DNA from: Prevotellaceae bacterium
Lineage (GTDB): Bacteria; Bacteroidota; Bacteroidia; Bacteroidales; UBA932
Length of the DNA: 41,517 nt
Assembly: GCA_031266015.1 (NCBI GenBank)
Contig: JAISBU010000069.1
Span: 1 to 41,517 of the forward strand
Direction of reading: 5' to 3'
Part shown: in pieces, positions 1-7,958 of the stretch
Layout: each line of letters starts with the position of its first letter
Position numbering within the stretch: the stretch's first letter is position 1
Position numbers and translations under genes: made by a program
The notes under the pieces: generated by a model
Seen by the model: the letters and a program-made list of their open reading frames with translations, nothing else
What the model was told of the DNA's origin: nothing
Database searches by the model: none

Positions 1-2
1 AT

Positions 3-176
3 AGCCTATCCGAGGCCGCTGGCAGCTGCCAAAAGCGAAGCGATAAGGCCAGCCGAATGCTCAACACCACAAGGTTTATCCCGCAAGAAGCCATGGCGGC
101 GTTGGAGGCCACACGTGATTTGAGATACGCCGGGTTGATTCGGAAAAATTATAGACTGCGGGGTTGTATTTTTTGA
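3..176 (+). CDS. 3' end of an unidentified gene (partial)
   Basis: One frame is open from the window edge to a TGA at 174-176, giving 57 residues with a plausible mixed composition (it includes FIPQEAMAALEATRDLRYAGL). The other + frames close earlier or look less protein-like. I do not recognise the family. It could be the tail of another mobile-element gene transcribed in the same direction as the block that follows, but a chance open frame is possible. Confidence 0.3.
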   Translation, partial: SLSEAAGSCQKRSDKASRMLNTTRFIPQEAMAALEATRDLRYAGLIRKNYRLRGCIF

Positions 177-361
177 GAGCAAAAAGTACGAAGACAGAGC
201 GCTGTACGAAAAAGATATTACCTCGCTGCGAGAAAAAAGAGCAAATTTTTTTCAACTGACGCTGGTTTAATGGACTTTTTTTTTCATATCCCTTTTATGC
301 TTACGCCAAGCGATGCACTCATGCTATTTTTTAAATAAAAGTAATAGTAAAAAACTATAAG
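177..361. other. Intergenic stretch before the first complete gene
   Basis: This segment is AT-rich and holds no convincing reading frame. I see no clear TAnnTTTG promoter box and no strong terminator hairpin. The last 40 bases are almost pure A/T, as is usual for leaders of Bacteroidota genes, which rarely use a Shine-Dalgarno sequence. Confidence 0.4.
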
Positions 362-1528
362 ATGGCTACTAATCGCAAAGATATTTTAAACAAGCACACG
401 GAAATTGGTAATAATAGACAATCATTTACAGTTCCGGACGAAATGCCAAACGAAATAATAAACGAATTAAAAAAATGGGATATACTATCTGAAAGTCCGT
501 ACTCTTTTTCGTTTTATAATAGCAGCGGTAAATCGTGGAATAATACGCCGGATGGAATATTAAGAGTTTCTGACCATTGGAATTTTGAAACGGAGGATCA
601 TAAGAGAGCTACTATAATAGGTACTTATACTGACGAATACGGCAATGATCGATATGAAAAAAACTATGAGCTCATAAATGGAGGTTATCATGAAAAAACA
701 AATATTCCTGTTAATAAAGGATTTTGGACTTTGACAAGGTATAGCGCAGAGTCAAAAACATACGAAGTAATTCTCTCTGTTCCCCCAAAAACATTTGAGC
801 AACAGGAAGAATATAGAATACAAAGGTTGCGCAACAGAAATATAATGTTTTCGGATGAGCAATTTGAAAAAATATTAGAAATATCCGATTTCATAGAAGA
901 AAAGAAAAGAAATCCTCATCAATCAGGTAAAGAACAGAAAAAACAGCTAGATGAATTATTAAAAGGTATTGATTTTCTTAACAATGGTCAATACTTTAAG
1001 GTACATGAACACGAAGCATTACAAATTAAAAACGTAAACGGAGTTTTAAATTTACAAGAGCTAGGCCTAAGTGGATATTATAGAAATCTGTTTGATAAGG
1101 GAGCGCTTGTAGTAAACCGGCGAGAGCTAGGCGAAAGGCTTAGAGAGTGGGTAAAAAGCATTTGGGAGTGGATGGGTAGCAAACTGGGCATCAGGGGCTT
1201 GACCTCTGAGCGGCTGCAAAGCTTGACGCTGGATCAGTTTGGGAATAGGGCGGTAGCCGATCTGATGGGCGGAAAGAAAATATCGCCTATGGGAAAGGTT
1301 TCTACTCAAATTGGCGGCGTAAAACTAACTGCTGACCAGCGAAATAACCTCAAAAACGGTAGCGCCATTACAGTAGACAATGTAAAAGGCAAAGACGGTA
1401 CCATTACTCCAAAGGTAACTGTAGCCTTAGACAAAAAAACAGGAAAAGTAAAGATAGTATCAATGAAAGTAAAGTATAAGGCGGTAACACCTAAATTGGA
1501 TAAACTAAGTAAAGTTATAAAGTTATAA
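362..1528 (+). CDS. Mobile-element protein with a C-terminal DUF3945-like unit; unknown N-terminal domain
   Basis: This is a 388-residue protein of unknown function with no signal peptide or membrane segment. Residues about 315-362 (IGGVKLTADQRNNLKNGSA and the following strands) resemble a single DUF3945 repeat, the same unit seen in several copies in the gene at 10172-11503. Residues about 255-305 contain an amphipathic stretch with WVKSIWEWMGSKLGIRGL. The first about 235 residues are polar, Asn/Lys-rich and unrecognised. The DNA of the first about 700 bases is much more AT-rich than that of the last 400, so the gene may be a chimera of an imported N-terminal domain and a backbone C-terminal part. 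It heads a run of co-directional mobilization genes, so a role in element maintenance is possible but is only inferred. Confidence 0.6.
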   Translation: MATNRKDILNKHTEIGNNRQSFTVPDEMPNEIINELKKWDILSESPYSFSFYNSSGKSWNNTPDGILRVSDHWNFETEDHKRATIIGTYTDEYGNDRYEKNYELINGGYHEKTNIPVNKGFWTLTRYSAESKTYEVILSVPPKTFEQQEEYRIQRLRNRNIMFSDEQFEKILEISDFIEEKKRNPHQSGKEQKKQLDELLKGIDFLNNGQYFKVHEHEALQIKNVNGVLNLQELGLSGYYRNLFDKGALVVNRRELGERLREWVKSIWEWMGSKLGIRGLTSERLQSLTLDQFGNRAVADLMGGKKISPMGKVSTQIGGVKLTADQRNNLKNGSAITVDNVKGKDGTITPKVTVALDKKTGKVKIVSMKVKYKAVTPKLDKLSKVIKL

Positions 1529-1577
1529 TTCAAAACACACCGCAATCTAAAAAAAGTAAATATAAAAATAATTAGCC

Positions 1578-2648
1578 ATGAAATACGAGAAGCCACAACT
1601 TTTTCAGCCAACTCCTGAAGACATCGGACGTGTTGCTAAATACCTAAATAGCAAGCTAACAACAAAGAGGGTGACATCGGTCAACGGGGTGCCTGTGGAC
1701 AAAAATGGAAACATAAAAACGACAAAACCAAAAGTTGACGTTGATGTGTTCAAGCAAATCAGCATAAAAAACTTTTTGAAGCAAAATAACATAGCGCCGT
1801 TACGTGATGGCGACTCTTATGGACTCTACTCCGCACCATATAGGATTGATAAAAATCCAAGTATGAAGGTAAACTACCGGGATAATACCTGGTACGATTT
1901 TGCCACCAGTGAGCATGGCGATATTATTGATTTGGTGCGTAAAATTAACAACACCGACTTTAAGGGAGCAGTACAGGTGCTGCAATCACAGTCCGGCTTG
2001 ACTGCTTGTGAGACTGTTGTGGCGCCTGTACAGGTTCCTAAAGAGGTAAAAATCAATGTATTTAAGATAACCGAGCTTAACAACCCAGCTCTTTTGCAGT
2101 ATCTACAGGAGCGCAACATAAATGTTGCCATTGCAAAAAAAGTCTGCAAGGAGCTGTACTACGAGGTGCGCACAGGTGAGCAGTCCAAGCGTTACTTTGG
2201 TATCGGTTTTCAAAATGATAAAGGCGGGTGGGAAATACGCAACAAGTACTTTAAGGGGGCAACATCAAAGGATATTACGACCATTGTCAACAGCTCTAAC
2301 ACCTGTCGAATGTTCGAAGGATTTATGGACTACCTATCTTTTCTTACGCTATCGAAGCAAAACTTCTCAAACTCAGAATGGGTGGGGAATAACGGCGAGG
2401 ATGTGCTCGTTCTTAACTCTTTGGCTATGGTAAATAAAGCGAAACCTTTTCTAGCAAAACACACCGCTAACTACTGCTACTTAGATAATGATGCTGCCGG
2501 GCAAAGAGTGCTGCTAGAGCTCAAAAAAGAGAAGCTATCGGCGATTGATGTCTCAGGCATCTACGATGGATATAAAGATCTAAACGAAATGCATCAAAGT
2601 CTACCAAGAAAAATACAACCCAAAACTAGTGCAAAACTTAAAATGTAG
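1578..2648 (+). CDS. Toprim-domain DNA primase-like protein of a mobile element
   Basis: At 356 residues this resembles the small plasmid and ICE primases of Bacteroidota. Residues about 58-133 correspond to the CHC2-type region (SIKNFLKQNNIAPL, SAPYRIDKNPSMKV, YDFATSEHGDIIDLV), but the usual Cys/His zinc ligands are absent. Residues about 235-320 form a Toprim fold: the EGFMDYL acidic motif and the YLDNDAAGQR motif supply the metal-binding acids. The likely role is priming of element DNA after transfer, inferred from the family. The short N-terminal stretch VTSVNGVPVDKNGNIKT is atypical and recalls a motif of phage tail fibres. Topoisomerase III follows 77 bases downstream, a usual pairing in these elements. 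Confidence 0.75.
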   Translation: MKYEKPQLFQPTPEDIGRVAKYLNSKLTTKRVTSVNGVPVDKNGNIKTTKPKVDVDVFKQISIKNFLKQNNIAPLRDGDSYGLYSAPYRIDKNPSMKVNYRDNTWYDFATSEHGDIIDLVRKINNTDFKGAVQVLQSQSGLTACETVVAPVQVPKEVKINVFKITELNNPALLQYLQERNINVAIAKKVCKELYYEVRTGEQSKRYFGIGFQNDKGGWEIRNKYFKGATSKDITTIVNSSNTCRMFEGFMDYLSFLTLSKQNFSNSEWVGNNGEDVLVLNSLAMVNKAKPFLAKHTANYCYLDNDAAGQRVLLELKKEKLSAIDVSGIYDGYKDLNEMHQSLPRKIQPKTSAKLKM

Positions 2649-2725
2649 CTGAAGAAATTAGTTTTAATCATAATGCTAATAACTTCGATTATTGCGCTGT
2701 ACAAACACAAAACTAAACCAAAATC

Positions 2726-4804
2726 ATGAAAGTAGTACTAGCAGAAAAGCCAAGCATGGCGCGGGATATTGCTCGCGTGATAGGGGCAACCAATAGTAAA
2801 GACGGCTACCTTGAGGGTGGCGGGTATCAGGTAACGTGGGCCTTTGGCCACCTGGTAGAAATTTACAACCCCGGGGCAGAGGGTAAATGGGACGCGGAAC
2901 GCCTGCCCATACTTGGTAATTTTACCCTACAACCCAAAAAGGAGGTGGGCAAGCAAATCAAGATAATTCAGCGGCTGTTCGGCAGCGCGGACGAAATCAT
3001 TTGCGCCTGCGATGCCGGGCGCGAGGGGGAGCTGATATTTCGCTACCTCTACCACTATCTGAAGTGCAGCAAGCCCTTTCGCCGCCTGTGGATTAGCAGC
3101 CTGACGGATAGCGCTATAAAAGAAGGCTTTGCAAAGCTTAAGCCGGGGCAAGCATACGATACGCTGTTTGATGCTGCCCGCGCCCGCAGCGAGGCGGACT
3201 ACTACGTGGGCATAAATGCTACTCGTGCGCTGACGTTAAGCATCAATAACCGTGAAGTTTTTTCGCTTGGGCGCGTACAAACGCCGACGATGGCCATTAT
3301 CTGCCGAAGATTTTTAGAGCATAAAAACTTTGTGCCGGAGCCGTTTTGGAGCTTGCGCGTAAAAACAGCCAAAGACGGCATAAATTTTACTGCCCGGCAA
3401 AAAGAAAATTATACCGATAAAGCACAGGCCGAGGCAGATCTTGCACGCTTGAGCGCAGAAAAAACGCTTTTAGTAAGCGCCGTAGAAACCAAAGAGAAGC
3501 AGGAAAATCCGCCGCTTTTGTACGATTTGACAGCCCTCCAAAAGGCGGCGAATGAAAAGCACAGCATGACCCCCGACAAGGTGCTGCAAATCGCCCAAAG
3601 CTTGTATGAGAGCAAGTATCTGTCCTATCCGCGAACGGGCAGCTGCTACATTCCGGACGATGTTTTTGCAGCCATTCCGGGATTAATGGCAGCGTGCAGT
3701 AAGCTGGATGCACCCGACATAAACGCCACCTACTACCAACGCAACCCCTCACTGTCAGATGGTTGCGTGAATGCGGCTAAGGTAACCGACCACCACGCGC
3801 TGCTGCCCACAGGAAAGCTGCCCGACTTGGAAAGCCTGACCAAGCCGGAAGCCACCATTTACCTTATGGTAGCAGCTCGCATGTTCGAGGCATTTCATAA
3901 AAAGTGTATAAAGGACATAACCAGCGTAGCGCTGCTGGCGGGGAGCATGGAGCTAGCCGCCTCCGGAACAGTAGTTCGCGAGGCGGGCTGGCGGGAGGTG
4001 CTGCAAAAGGAGGTAAAAGAGGCAGACACAGAAGATGCTCTAGTAGAGAAAGATAGCCACCTGCCCAAGCTACAGCAGGGCGACACGCTCCCCAACCTCG
4101 GCGCAGCGCTGAAAGAGGATAAAACGAAGCCTCGCCCGCTGCTGACCGATGCCACCCTGCTTGCCTACATGGAAACAGCGGGTAGCGAGGTAGAGGATGA
4201 GCAGGCCCGTGAAGCCATGAAGGAGGGCGGCTTGGGAACACCGGCTACTCGAGACGCCATTATTAAAAACATTATTGATAAGCAGTATGTTACACGAGAA
4301 AAAAAGAAGCTGATACCCACCAGCAAAGGCTTGGCCACCTACGAAATTATTAAGGATAAGGTAGTTGGCAGCCCGGCGCTTACAGGCGAATGGGAAAAGA
4401 AGATGAGCGGCATTCAGGTCGGGGCGGTTAAGCTTGAACAATTCATTGCTGAAGTAAAAACTTACGCTACGAGCATTACGGCCGAGCTGCTTGAAGTAAA
4501 CGCGAGCATTAAAAGCCAGCAGGACGAGAAAAATGAAAAAATGCCCCTTTGCCCCAAGTGCAGGCAAAATCGCCTGCACACCTTTGAAAAAGGCATTGGC
4601 TGCACAAAAGAGTGCGGCTTTGTGCTGTGGCGCACGGTGGCAAGCAAAAAATTGTCTGATGCCCAGCTGGTTACCCTGGCTACAAAGGGGATAACCCCAC
4701 CTGTTAAAGGCTTTAAAACAAAAGAGGGTAAAGAGTTTACCGCCTCTCTGATGCTGGATAAGGATTTTAAAGTAACATTTCCACCTAAACCAACTAAAAA
4801 ATAA
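2726..4804 (+). CDS. topB: DNA topoisomerase III
   Basis: This is a type IA topoisomerase that relaxes and decatenates DNA by single-strand passage. It has 692 residues, full length for the plasmid-borne Bacteroidota TopB. The Toprim domain starts with VVLAEKPSMARDIARVIG, and the metal site is CDAGREGE at 95-102. The catalytic tyrosine is Tyr301 within YLSYPRTG. A C-terminal zinc-ribbon-like segment (CPKCRQNRL and CTKECGFVLW, about residues 611-634) follows. The last codons lie inside a 55-bp sequence repeated after the next gene, so both proteins end in KVTFPPKP(T/A)KK. It probably helps process element DNA during replication or transfer. Confidence 0.95.
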   Translation: MKVVLAEKPSMARDIARVIGATNSKDGYLEGGGYQVTWAFGHLVEIYNPGAEGKWDAERLPILGNFTLQPKKEVGKQIKIIQRLFGSADEIICACDAGREGELIFRYLYHYLKCSKPFRRLWISSLTDSAIKEGFAKLKPGQAYDTLFDAARARSEADYYVGINATRALTLSINNREVFSLGRVQTPTMAIICRRFLEHKNFVPEPFWSLRVKTAKDGINFTARQKENYTDKAQAEADLARLSAEKTLLVSAVETKEKQENPPLLYDLTALQKAANEKHSMTPDKVLQIAQSLYESKYLSYPRTGSCYIPDDVFAAIPGLMAACSKLDAPDINATYYQRNPSLSDGCVNAAKVTDHHALLPTGKLPDLESLTKPEATIYLMVAARMFEAFHKKCIKDITSVALLAGSMELAASGTVVREAGWREVLQKEVKEADTEDALVEKDSHLPKLQQGDTLPNLGAALKEDKTKPRPLLTDATLLAYMETAGSEVEDEQAREAMKEGGLGTPATRDAIIKNIIDKQYVTREKKKLIPTSKGLATYEIIKDKVVGSPALTGEWEKKMSGIQVGAVKLEQFIAEVKTYATSITAELLEVNASIKSQQDEKNEKMPLCPKCRQNRLHTFEKGIGCTKECGFVLWRTVASKKLSDAQLVTLATKGITPPVKGFKTKEGKEFTASLMLDKDFKVTFPPKPTKK

Positions 4805-4822
4805 TGCAATGAAACTTTTTTT
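4768..4822 (+). repeat. 55-bp direct repeat, copy 1 (end of topB and start of next gene)
   Basis: This segment is identical at 54 of 55 positions to 6239-6293; the one difference is A4793 versus G6264. It encodes the last 12 codons of topB, its stop, and the first codons (MKLFL) of the next gene. Confidence 0.95.
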
Positions 4823-6275
4823 AAAAGTACTATGGTTACGCTACACAGTGATTCAATACCTTAATAATATTATGAAAAACAAAAAATTTACGCAAGAAGC
4901 ACACTTAGAACAAAATGAGTACTCTGTCAATATTCCTACAGAAAAAGGATGGATTAACGTGGTAAATCCTTTCAGAGCAACCCTCGTGCTCGGCGTTCCG
5001 GGATCGGGAAAAACGTTTGCAGTAGTCAGCAGCTACATCCGGCAGCAGCTAGAAAAAGGCTTTTCAATGTACCTCTATGACTACCAATTTCCTGAATTAA
5101 CAGAATTGGCTTACAATCATTTACGCTTATACCCCGGCGGGTACAAAAGCGGCGTTCAACCGAAATTCTATACCATTAACTTTGACGACCTGCGCAAAAG
5201 CCACCGGTGCAATCCTATCGACCCCACATTCATGACAAGTATAGCTGAGGCTTTCGAGTGCGCCTGCACGATAATGCTCAATCTCAACAAGACGTGGATT
5301 CAAAAGCAGGGCGACTTCTTTGTCGAATCTCCCATAATCCTCTTGGCAGCAATCATCTGGTATTTAAAAATCTATGACAGCGGTAAATATTGCACCTTTC
5401 CCCACGCTATTGAGCTGCTCAGTAAAGAGTATACTGATATTTTTGCCATGCTCACATCCTACCCCGAGCTGGAAAGGTATCTATCGCCATTTATGAGCGC
5501 ATGGAGGGGGGAAGCGCATGACCAGCTGCAGGAACAGGTAGAGGCTATCAAGTCTTCGCTCTCCAGAATAGCTTCCAAGCAGCTTTACTGGGTAATGGGC
5601 GGCAACGATTTCACCTTAGACATCAATAACCCCGAACATCCTAAAATTCTTTGTGTTGGCAATAAGCCGAACGGACAAACCGACTACTCCGCCGCTTTGG
5701 GGCTATACAGCGCTCGCATCGTGAAGCTGATGAACAAAGCGCAGCAGCTAAAAAGCGCTGTTATCATTGATGAGCTGTCCACGATCTACTTTCGCGGGTT
5801 AGGCCACCTAATCGCTACCGGCGGGAACAATAAAATAGCGGTGTGCCTGAGCCTTCAGGATATTTCGCAGCTAGAGCGGCGCTACGGCAGCGAGGAGGCC
5901 GCTGCCATAGTCAATACAGCCGGTAACATATTCTCTGGTCAAGCATTTAGCAATACGGCAGAAAAGGTATCAGGATACTTAAACAGCGCCATTCCGGCAA
6001 GCCAAATAGCCGACCTTGCACAGGGCACATTTGTGGGTCGCAGATTTGTAGATTACGATATTTCCGGTCAAGAAAAAATTTTTCACGCAAAAATTGCCGT
6101 TGACGCTAATAAAATTGAGGCTGACAGAAAAAAGTACGTTGAAATACCGGCAGCCGTTTCGGATGACAGGCTAAATGAAATGGTTGACGAAAATTTTGAG
6201 CGAATCAAGGCCGATGTATCTCGAATGGTTGACGAAAATAAAGTAACATTTCCACCTAAACCAGCTAAAAAATAA
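4809..6275 (+). CDS. Truncated, soluble paralogue of the VirD4/TraG-type coupling protein
   Basis: This 488-residue P-loop ATPase is a shorter relative of the coupling protein at 7959-9992. Walker A is GVPGSGKT at 62-69 and Walker B is AVIIDEL at 317-323. Between them the shared sequence is close (IQKQGDFFVES, GKYCTFPHA, DINNPEHPKILCVGN). It lacks the four membrane segments of the full-length protein and about 25-30 residues after the NTAEK motif. Its C-terminus breaks off after ENFERIKADV and is replaced by the topB tail sequence KVTFPPKPAKK. The natural start may be the ATG at 4872, because the first 21 codons come partly from the repeat. A coupling ATPase without membrane anchor is unlikely to dock at a mating pore alone; it may be a decaying duplicate or a partner of the long form. 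Confidence 0.8.
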   Translation: MKLFLKVLWLRYTVIQYLNNIMKNKKFTQEAHLEQNEYSVNIPTEKGWINVVNPFRATLVLGVPGSGKTFAVVSSYIRQQLEKGFSMYLYDYQFPELTELAYNHLRLYPGGYKSGVQPKFYTINFDDLRKSHRCNPIDPTFMTSIAEAFECACTIMLNLNKTWIQKQGDFFVESPIILLAAIIWYLKIYDSGKYCTFPHAIELLSKEYTDIFAMLTSYPELERYLSPFMSAWRGEAHDQLQEQVEAIKSSLSRIASKQLYWVMGGNDFTLDINNPEHPKILCVGNKPNGQTDYSAALGLYSARIVKLMNKAQQLKSAVIIDELSTIYFRGLGHLIATGGNNKIAVCLSLQDISQLERRYGSEEAAAIVNTAGNIFSGQAFSNTAEKVSGYLNSAIPASQIADLAQGTFVGRRFVDYDISGQEKIFHAKIAVDANKIEADRKKYVEIPAAVSDDRLNEMVDENFERIKADVSRMVDENKVTFPPKPAKK

Positions 6276-6293
6276 TGCAATGAAACTTTTTTT
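6239..6293 (+). repeat. 55-bp direct repeat, copy 2
   Basis: This is the second copy of 4768-4822, offset by 1471 bases and ungapped. It supplies the last 12 codons of the short coupling-protein gene. Its internal ATG at 6280 opens a frame of only 31 codons that begins MKLFLK, like the gene after copy 1, and ends at a TAA at 6373-6375. Confidence 0.95.
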
Positions 6294-6295
6294 GA

Positions 6296-6469
6296 AATTT
6301 GCACTCTTTTCCCTGCGGACTCCGGAAGTTGCCGGGAAAAAAGTTTTGGAAAATAGATCAAATAAGAGGGAATAAAAATTGTAGCCCTTCAGAAAAAGTG
6401 TACAGTGAAATTGTAGAAACCCTATCAGCCAGGCTCAAGACTGTAGAGAGCATAGAAGTAGTCAGGTAG
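6296..6469 (+). pseudogene. Possible remnant of a small mobilization gene
   Basis: An open frame runs from 6296 to a TAG at 6467-6469 without an ATG. Its second half reads like a helix (SEKVYSEIVETLSARLKTVE). In many Bacteroidota elements a small accessory mobilization gene precedes the relaxase, so this could be its 3' remnant cut off by the repeat-mediated event upstream. The family assignment is inference from position only. Confidence 0.3.
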
Positions 6470-6479
6470 CTCAAAAATT

Positions 6480-6513
6480 TCGAAAATACTTAACTCTCGA
6501 AAATACTTAACTA
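6480..6513 (+). repeat. Tandem 17-bp repeat just upstream of the relaxase gene
   Basis: Two adjacent copies (6480-6496 and 6497-6513) of TCGAAAATACTTAACT plus one base differ only at the last position. They end 17 bases before the relaxase ATG. This is a natural place for relaxosome binding sites or an autoregulatory operator, but no nic site can be assigned. Confidence 0.8.
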
Positions 6514-6530
6514 AAACGTAAAAGTCAATA

Positions 6531-7925
6531 ATGATAGCAAAAATCAGCACTAGCAATAGCCCACGCGGAGCGCTTAACTATAACTATGAGAAATTGCAAG
6601 AAGGGGAGGCAAAAATTTTACAAACTAATAAAATTTGGAAAAAATACTCCGGGGAAGAATTTACAGCTAATGAGCTTGCGTACATATTTGAAGAAAGGGC
6701 GGCAATCAATAAAAATACAAAAAAAGATGCATTCGTCCATATCTCACTTAATCCACATCCGGAGGACGTATTAACAGATGATCAGCTGACAAAAATTGCG
6801 GACGAATACATGGAAAAACTTGGATATGGTAATCAGCCATATATCATATTTAAACATGAGGACATCGATAGGCATCATTTACACATCATTACCACCAATG
6901 TTGATACGCAAGGCAAAAAAATAAAAATGAGCGATGGCACTAATATTGATAGCAATGATTTCTACCGCAGCCAAAAGATAACGCGCGAGCTGGAGCAAAA
7001 GTACAACCTGCATCCGGCGGTTAAGCAAAAAAATGAAAACAGCCAAACTTGGCAACCGGAAAAAGTAGATACGAAAAAAAAAATAACACCACAAATTCGC
7101 AACATTGTCAAGCATATAACTCATACCTACCACTTTCAGTCATTTGGCGAGTATCGCGCATTGCTGTCGCTGTATAATATTGATGTGCAGGAAGTAAGAG
7201 GCGAAGCGGCAGGAAAGCAGTATGAAGGTGTTATTTATTCGGTTATGGACGATGCTGAAAACCGCGTGGCTAATCCTGTGAAATCATCAGTACTTGGCGA
7301 GTTTGCAGGGGCCAAAAATCTAGGCAAAATATATAAAAAGAGTGCCGAAAAACCACCAAGCAAAGCAACAATTGACCGCATTAAAAATGACCTGCCGTTA
7401 GTAATGCATGCAGCAACGAGCGAGGCAAATTTAGTTGGTCTTGCAAAAGAAAAAGGCATTGATTTACGGCTGTACAAAAATGGTGATGGGCGTACTTATG
7501 GGGTTACCGTAGTTGACCATAAATCAAAATCGGTGTTTAAGGCTTCGCGATTGGGTAAAGAATTTTCGGCCAATGCTTTTCACTCATTACTAAATCAAGG
7601 CAGTCAAGGCAGCTCAAAACAGGAGCAAGTACAGGCTACCGATTCAACAAACCCGGCTATCGTTGGCAGTCAAGACAGCTCAACACAGGAGCAAGTACAA
7701 GAAAGATATGACACACAGGTTGAATATGAGCCGCAAGATGTACTTTACGCAAAGGACTTTGGGTGGATACCGGAGCAAGAACAAACGGACGAGCATGTAC
7801 AGCGGCCATACATACCATTGTTAGGAGGAATGAATTCGTTGTTCAACGCGGTGGGCGGAACAACGAAATACGCACCCGAAAAGAAGAAAAAGAAGAAGAA
7901 AAAAGGACAGGATTTATCCATATAA
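6531..7925 (+). CDS. mobB: Relaxase / mobilization nuclease
   Basis: This protein nicks the element at its transfer origin and becomes covalently linked to the strand that is moved. It has 464 residues. The N-terminal relaxase domain (about 1-165) shows motif III as HEDIDRHHLHI at 109-119, the three-histidine metal site. A candidate nucleophile is Tyr17 or Tyr19 in ALNYNYE. Residues about 175-360 form a second conserved region (HITHTYHFQSFGEYRALLSLYNI). The C-terminal part is low complexity: a short repeated GSQ(G/D)SS(K/T)QEQVQ unit and a lysine-rich end. The membrane coupling protein follows after 33 bases, so relaxase and coupling protein are probably co-transcribed. Gene names of the mob set vary between elements. 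Confidence 0.9.
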   Translation: MIAKISTSNSPRGALNYNYEKLQEGEAKILQTNKIWKKYSGEEFTANELAYIFEERAAINKNTKKDAFVHISLNPHPEDVLTDDQLTKIADEYMEKLGYGNQPYIIFKHEDIDRHHLHIITTNVDTQGKKIKMSDGTNIDSNDFYRSQKITRELEQKYNLHPAVKQKNENSQTWQPEKVDTKKKITPQIRNIVKHITHTYHFQSFGEYRALLSLYNIDVQEVRGEAAGKQYEGVIYSVMDDAENRVANPVKSSVLGEFAGAKNLGKIYKKSAEKPPSKATIDRIKNDLPLVMHAATSEANLVGLAKEKGIDLRLYKNGDGRTYGVTVVDHKSKSVFKASRLGKEFSANAFHSLLNQGSQGSSKQEQVQATDSTNPAIVGSQDSSTQEQVQERYDTQVEYEPQDVLYAKDFGWIPEQEQTDEHVQRPYIPLLGGMNSLFNAVGGTTKYAPEKKKKKKKKGQDLSI

Positions 7926-7958
7926 ATTTAATTTTTATTTTATTAAAAACATTTTATT

